Source of the DNA: Jeotgalibacillus campisalis
GTDB taxonomy: Bacteria > Bacillota > Bacilli > Bacillales > Jeotgalibacillaceae
Assembly: GCF_000829515.1 (NCBI RefSeq)
Contig: NZ_JXRR01000022.1
Coordinates: forward strand, 62,001-126,000
Length of the DNA stretch: 64,000 bases
Direction: 5' to 3'
The notes below the pieces were generated by a model that worked only from the letters and a program-made list of their open reading frames with translations, did not search any database and had not been told where the DNA came from. Shown here piece after piece: positions 61,206 through 64,000 of this stretch. The first letter of the stretch is position 1. Each line of letters opens with the position of its first letter. The translations under genes and the position numbers were made by a program.

Positions 61206-61389
61206 TGAGTTTTCCACCTCCCTAAACAGAATGAACAGTTACTCACATCTTTGATCATAGCATTTTTGAAATCCATTAAACAGATAAAACGAAATATTCT
61301 AATATTAGTAATGATCGTTTCTCAGTTTTCAAGTCTGCTCAAGATCAAGATGGAAGAATGATGGTGCGGTACCGATACCGCTTTCCCTA

Positions 61390-61436
61390 AAGAAAAAACC
61401 CGATTAATTGACGCGAAGAGGTCAAATCGGGTTTAT
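61390..61436 (-). terminator. Terminator of the Wzz/kinase/phosphatase unit
   Basis: Minus-strand arms AAACCCGATTTGAC and GTCAATTAATCGGGTTT (with mismatches), then TTTTCT. Confidence 0.82.
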
Positions 61437-61452
61437 GCTTCAGGAGATTTGT

Positions 61453-62223
61453 TTATCGATTTAAAAGCTTCGACCAGAATCCCTTCGTTTTCATTTCCAT
61501 GGGCGGATTCAGCTGAAGAGAATGTCCTTTTAACAGCCTGTCTGCATTTTCAAACACACCAAAATCATGACCGTGTGCTGATTCGATCGCCTTTTGTGCT
61601 CTTTTCATCGCAAATCCTCTGTGCCTTGTATCATGTGCATCCGAGGCAATAAAGTGCGCAAGCTGGTGTTCAACCAGTTCGATAGAAAACTTTTGAATTT
61701 TCTTTCCGAAGTCTCCTGCTATACTTGCCGCAGTTACTTGGGAGAGTGCTCCCTGATTAATAAGCGAATATAGCTTACCCGGATCTTCCATAATTGCGGA
61801 GTTGCGCTCGGGATGGGCAATAATTGGAATCAGCCCCGCTACCTGCATCTCGTATAAAACACGTTCGGTGTAAGCAGGAACCTGACTCGACGGCAGCTCC
61901 ACCAGCACATAATTAGTTTTTCCTGCTAAGTTTAAAATTTCGTCCCTGGCATAATCTTCAGCGATCTCACCATATATACGGACCTCTTGACCTGGATGGA
62001 TGGTAATCGAAAGACGATTTTCCTGTGCCAGTGAATTTACTTTATCCACTAATATAAGGACATCTTTTTTTTCATTTATGAAGTGACGGTTTCGATGATG
62101 AGGGGTGGCAATAATATCGGTTACCCCGTCCTCAATGGCCTGATGCAGCAGAGCCAGTGTTTCCGTTTCATTTTGAGGACCGTCATCCACACCATACAAA
62201 ATATGGCAATGAATATCAATCAT
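61453..62223 (-). CDS. Tyrosine-protein phosphatase, CpsB/YwqE family
   Basis: 256 residues, PHP-fold. Metal-site motifs: 'MIDIHCHILYGVDDGP' (H5, H7), 'IIATPHHRNRHF', 'IIAHPERNSAIM' and 'HFIASDAHDTRHRG'. It removes phosphate from tyrosines of the BY-kinase encoded 17 nt upstream and so resets polymer synthesis. Cytosolic. Last gene of the unit. Confidence 0.94.
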   Translation of the reverse strand: MIDIHCHILYGVDDGPQNETETLALLHQAIEDGVTDIIATPHHRNRHFINEKKDVLILVDKVNSLAQENRLSITIHPGQEVRIYGEIAEDYARDEILNLAGKTNYVLVELPSSQVPAYTERVLYEMQVAGLIPIIAHPERNSAIMEDPGKLYSLINQGALSQVTAASIAGDFGKKIQKFSIELVEHQLAHFIASDAHDTRHRGFAMKRAQKAIESAHGHDFGVFENADRLLKGHSLQLNPPMEMKTKGFWSKLLNR

Positions 62224-62239
62224 TTAGCGGTCCCTCCGA

Positions 62240-62941
62240 TCAGTTGTTTCCATAATAGTAGTATTCATCGTTGCTCTTCATTTTTTTATCATTTAAGACG
62301 ACTCCAAGAATCTTTGCTTTTGCTGAAACAATGGCTTCTTTTGCTTTTGTGACTTTATCTTTATCCGCAATGCCGGCTCGAACGACCAGAATTGTTCCAT
62401 CACATTGGTGGGAAAGCACCTGGGCGTCTGTTACAGCCAAAACGGGAGGCGTATCAAAGATAATCAGATCATACATGTTTTTTGCTGTATCAAAGAAGCG
62501 GTTCATTACCCGTGACGACAAGAGCTCTGAAGGATTTGGAGGAATCGGTCCGGAAGACAGAATATCAAGATTTTCAATATCTGTTTGATTCGCAGTCTTA
62601 TCAAGTTCTGACTGTCTGGTCAGCACCGTAGTTAAGCCAATCGTATTCATCATATTAAATGTGAAATGAACCGTAGGCTTTCTCATATCAGCGTCTACCA
62701 GTAAGACTTTTTTCCCCTGCTGTGCAAATACAATGGCAAGGTTTGCCGCTGTTGTTGACTTTCCTTCACCAGGACTTGATGAACTGACTGTAATCGTACG
62801 GATATCTTCATCAATCGCAGAGAATTGTATATTTGTCCGAATAGTCCGGTACTGCTCTGATGCAACAGACTTGGGGTTGTATTCGGCAATTAGATTTCTT
62901 TTTTTACTATCCATATTGCTTTTTTTAGGTTTAGCTGCCAT
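62240..62941 (-). CDS. BY-kinase (CpsD/CapB/YwqD family)
   Basis: 233 residues from ATG 62941 (GAGGAG 8 nt upstream; a GTG at 62950 is inside the site). Walker A 'SSSPGEGKSTTAANLA' with K61, Walker A' 'VLLVDADMRKPTVHFTF' and Walker B 'LIIFDTPPVLAVTD' are those of bacterial tyrosine kinases. The C-terminus has a tyrosine cluster (EYYYYGNN) for autophosphorylation. It works with the Wzz-like membrane activator encoded upstream and controls polysaccharide chain output, and in bacilli also phosphorylates sugar dehydrogenases. Confidence 0.95.
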   Translation of the reverse strand: MAAKPKKSNMDSKKRNLIAEYNPKSVASEQYRTIRTNIQFSAIDEDIRTITVSSSSPGEGKSTTAANLAIVFAQQGKKVLLVDADMRKPTVHFTFNMMNTIGLTTVLTRQSELDKTANQTDIENLDILSSGPIPPNPSELLSSRVMNRFFDTAKNMYDLIIFDTPPVLAVTDAQVLSHQCDGTILVVRAGIADKDKVTKAKEAIVSAKAKILGVVLNDKKMKSNDEYYYYGNN

Positions 62942-63677
62942 ATCGTTCACTCCTCACTTGACTTGTCCGTGTGTTTTTCCCCTGAGGATCTTCATCAACG
63001 AGATGTGTGATGTTCCCAATTACACCTAAAACGGGCAAATCCAATGTTTTTTCAATATCCTGCTCAGTTTTAATCGTATTATCCAAGTACTCTAATAGGA
63101 AAGCGATTCCGACTCCTACCATGAGTCCAACCACAAGAGCGATCGCCATGTTTAAAAACGGCTGCGGGCTGACAGGCGACTGGCCGTCAGAAACGACTGC
63201 TGGAGTTAAAATGCTTACATTATCTACACTCATTAAATTTACAATTTTATCCTGAAATACTTCAGCTGTACGATTTGCAATATCTGCTGCAACATACGGA
63301 TCCGGATCCTGAACGGTAAGATTCACTACTTGAGAATCCTGCTCTGTTTGTACGGTGATCTTTTCATTTAACTGACCGAATGTGAACGATCCATTCAGCT
63401 GTTCCGAGACTTTATCGAGAATGACTGGACTTTTAATAATTACATTATATGTATTTATTAATTGCAAATTTGCTTGAATATCTGAAACATTCAAATTTGG
63501 CTGGTCACTTTTCTCCTGATTGACTAGCAGTTGTGTCGATGACTGATAAACAGGAGTAATTAAAAAATAGGAGACCGCTGCACTTATTGATACCGCAAGC
63601 AGGGCGATTACAATAATCATGACCATACGTTTTCTGAGCGTTCCAAATAACTCCTTCAAGCTAATAGTTTCTTCCAT
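62931..63677 (-). CDS. Wzz/CapA-type chain-length and kinase activator protein (YwqC family)
   Basis: 248 residues. N-terminal 'EETISLKELFGTLRKRMVM', one membrane segment (about 18-40), an extracytoplasmic Wzz domain ('TPVYQSSTQLLVNQEK', 'NTYNVIIKSPVILDKV'), a second membrane segment near 172-195, and a cytosolic tail that activates the BY-kinase. AGGAGG precedes the start. It overlaps the kinase gene by 11 nt and starts the Wzz-kinase-phosphatase unit. Confidence 0.94.
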   Translation of the reverse strand: MEETISLKELFGTLRKRMVMIIVIALLAVSISAAVSYFLITPVYQSSTQLLVNQEKSDQPNLNVSDIQANLQLINTYNVIIKSPVILDKVSEQLNGSFTFGQLNEKITVQTEQDSQVVNLTVQDPDPYVAADIANRTAEVFQDKIVNLMSVDNVSILTPAVVSDGQSPVSPQPFLNMAIALVVGLMVGVGIAFLLEYLDNTIKTEQDIEKTLDLPVLGVIGNITHLVDEDPQGKNTRTSQVRSERYGS

Positions 63678-63873
63678 AACAAATGTTTCCTCCTGACATA
63701 GATAAAAATAACCACTTTATTATAGCATAGGGATTAACCGCCTAGCTTTATTAATTTCAAAATTCGTTAAAGATTTACAATCATTCTATCAATTGGACAA
63801 ACTTTCTTATATAATTATAACGTACTTTTTTCTGTACCTTTCATATCACAATAAAAAGGGAGTTTAAACCTAT

Positions 63874-64000
63874 ATGCTGAAGAAAGTTCTACTCATTGTA
63901 AGTATTGTTTTAACTGGAGCAGTAGTTTATTTTGGACAGGATGCATGGAAAGATTCTCAAAAAGAAGTTCACCGTTCATCTTCCTCTGTGGTAGAATCTA
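63874..64000 (+). CDS. Exported or membrane-anchored protein, 5' end only
   Basis: ATG 63874 is preceded by AAAAAGGGAG. The 42 residues visible are a basic start and a hydrophobic segment of about 16 ('LLIVSIVLTGAVVYFG'), then a polar Ser-rich stretch. No function can be read; the gene runs off the window. It is divergent from the Wzz-type gene. Confidence 0.65.
   Translation, partial: MLKKVLLIVSIVLTGAVVYFGQDAWKDSQKEVHRSSSSVVES

Noticed and set aside
1-64000. CRISPR arrays, tRNA or rRNA genes, prophage
   Set aside because: No regularly spaced direct repeats, no cloverleaf-type or rRNA sequence, and no integrase or phage structural genes were seen.

Overview
The window comes from a motile, low-to-moderate GC Gram-positive bacterium of the Bacillaceae/Caryophanaceae type. 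The evidence is gene order: most of a block matches the Bacillus subtilis order degV-comFA-comFC-yvyF-flgM-flgN-flgK-flgL-yviE-fliW-csrA-hag-flaG-fliD-fliS-fliT, and degU-degS-yvyE-LCP-tagO follows further on. GGAGG-type ribosome sites, TTG and GTG starts, SigD (GCCGATAT) promoters and WalR-like boxes agree. Many cell-wall-binding type 2 (CWB2) proteins point to a Jeotgalibacillus-like genus, but the species cannot be fixed from the sequence alone.

Layout. 1-3000: a truncated lipoprotein gene that appears to start at ATT, a small conserved protein, and a pair of peptide-type ABC permeases with no ATPase or binding protein beside them. 3000-23700: the late flagellar cluster, all on the minus strand, with comF and degV genes at its upstream end. 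Two insertions interrupt the usual order. One is an LXG polymorphic toxin with a SUKH immunity gene between flaG and hag, on the plus strand. The other lies between flgM and flgN and holds a second, very large flagellin, its own FliS-like gene, a YaaR-family gene and a YlqG/YlqH (FliK-like/FlhB C-terminus-like) pair. Five SigD-type promoters divide the cluster into units, and the hag leader carries a textbook CsrA hairpin, with csrA and fliW just upstream. 23800-30300: an acyltransferase and the trehalose locus (treP, treA, then treR separated by a small zinc-ribbon gene and an antisense lipoprotein gene), with a TreR operator and cre sites ahead of treP.

30600-64000: envelope region. degU/degS, yvyE, an LCP ligase and tagO are followed by a polysaccharide locus: a ManNAc/ManNAcA-type transferase (TagA/WecG family), a UDP-ManNAc dehydrogenase (WecC type), a GT4 glycosyltransferase, an O-antigen ligase/polymerase-like protein, a MurJ/Wzx-like flippase, a PIG-L deacetylase, an acyltransferase and a GNAT protein. 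A Wzz-like protein, a BY-kinase and a CpsB-type phosphatase lie at the far end. Interleaved are five secreted proteins, each with three CWB2 repeats: a PPC-domain protein, a lytic-transglycosylase/SH3 protein, an amidase, a Vpr-like subtilase and an NlpC/P60 hydrolase. Two of these genes have WalR-type boxes upstream.

The simplest reading is that this locus makes a secondary wall polymer and also encodes the hydrolases that bind the wall through CWB2 repeats, comparable to the Clostridioides difficile CWP/PSII arrangement. MITE-like repeats occur at 30280, 44716, 50430 and 50619.
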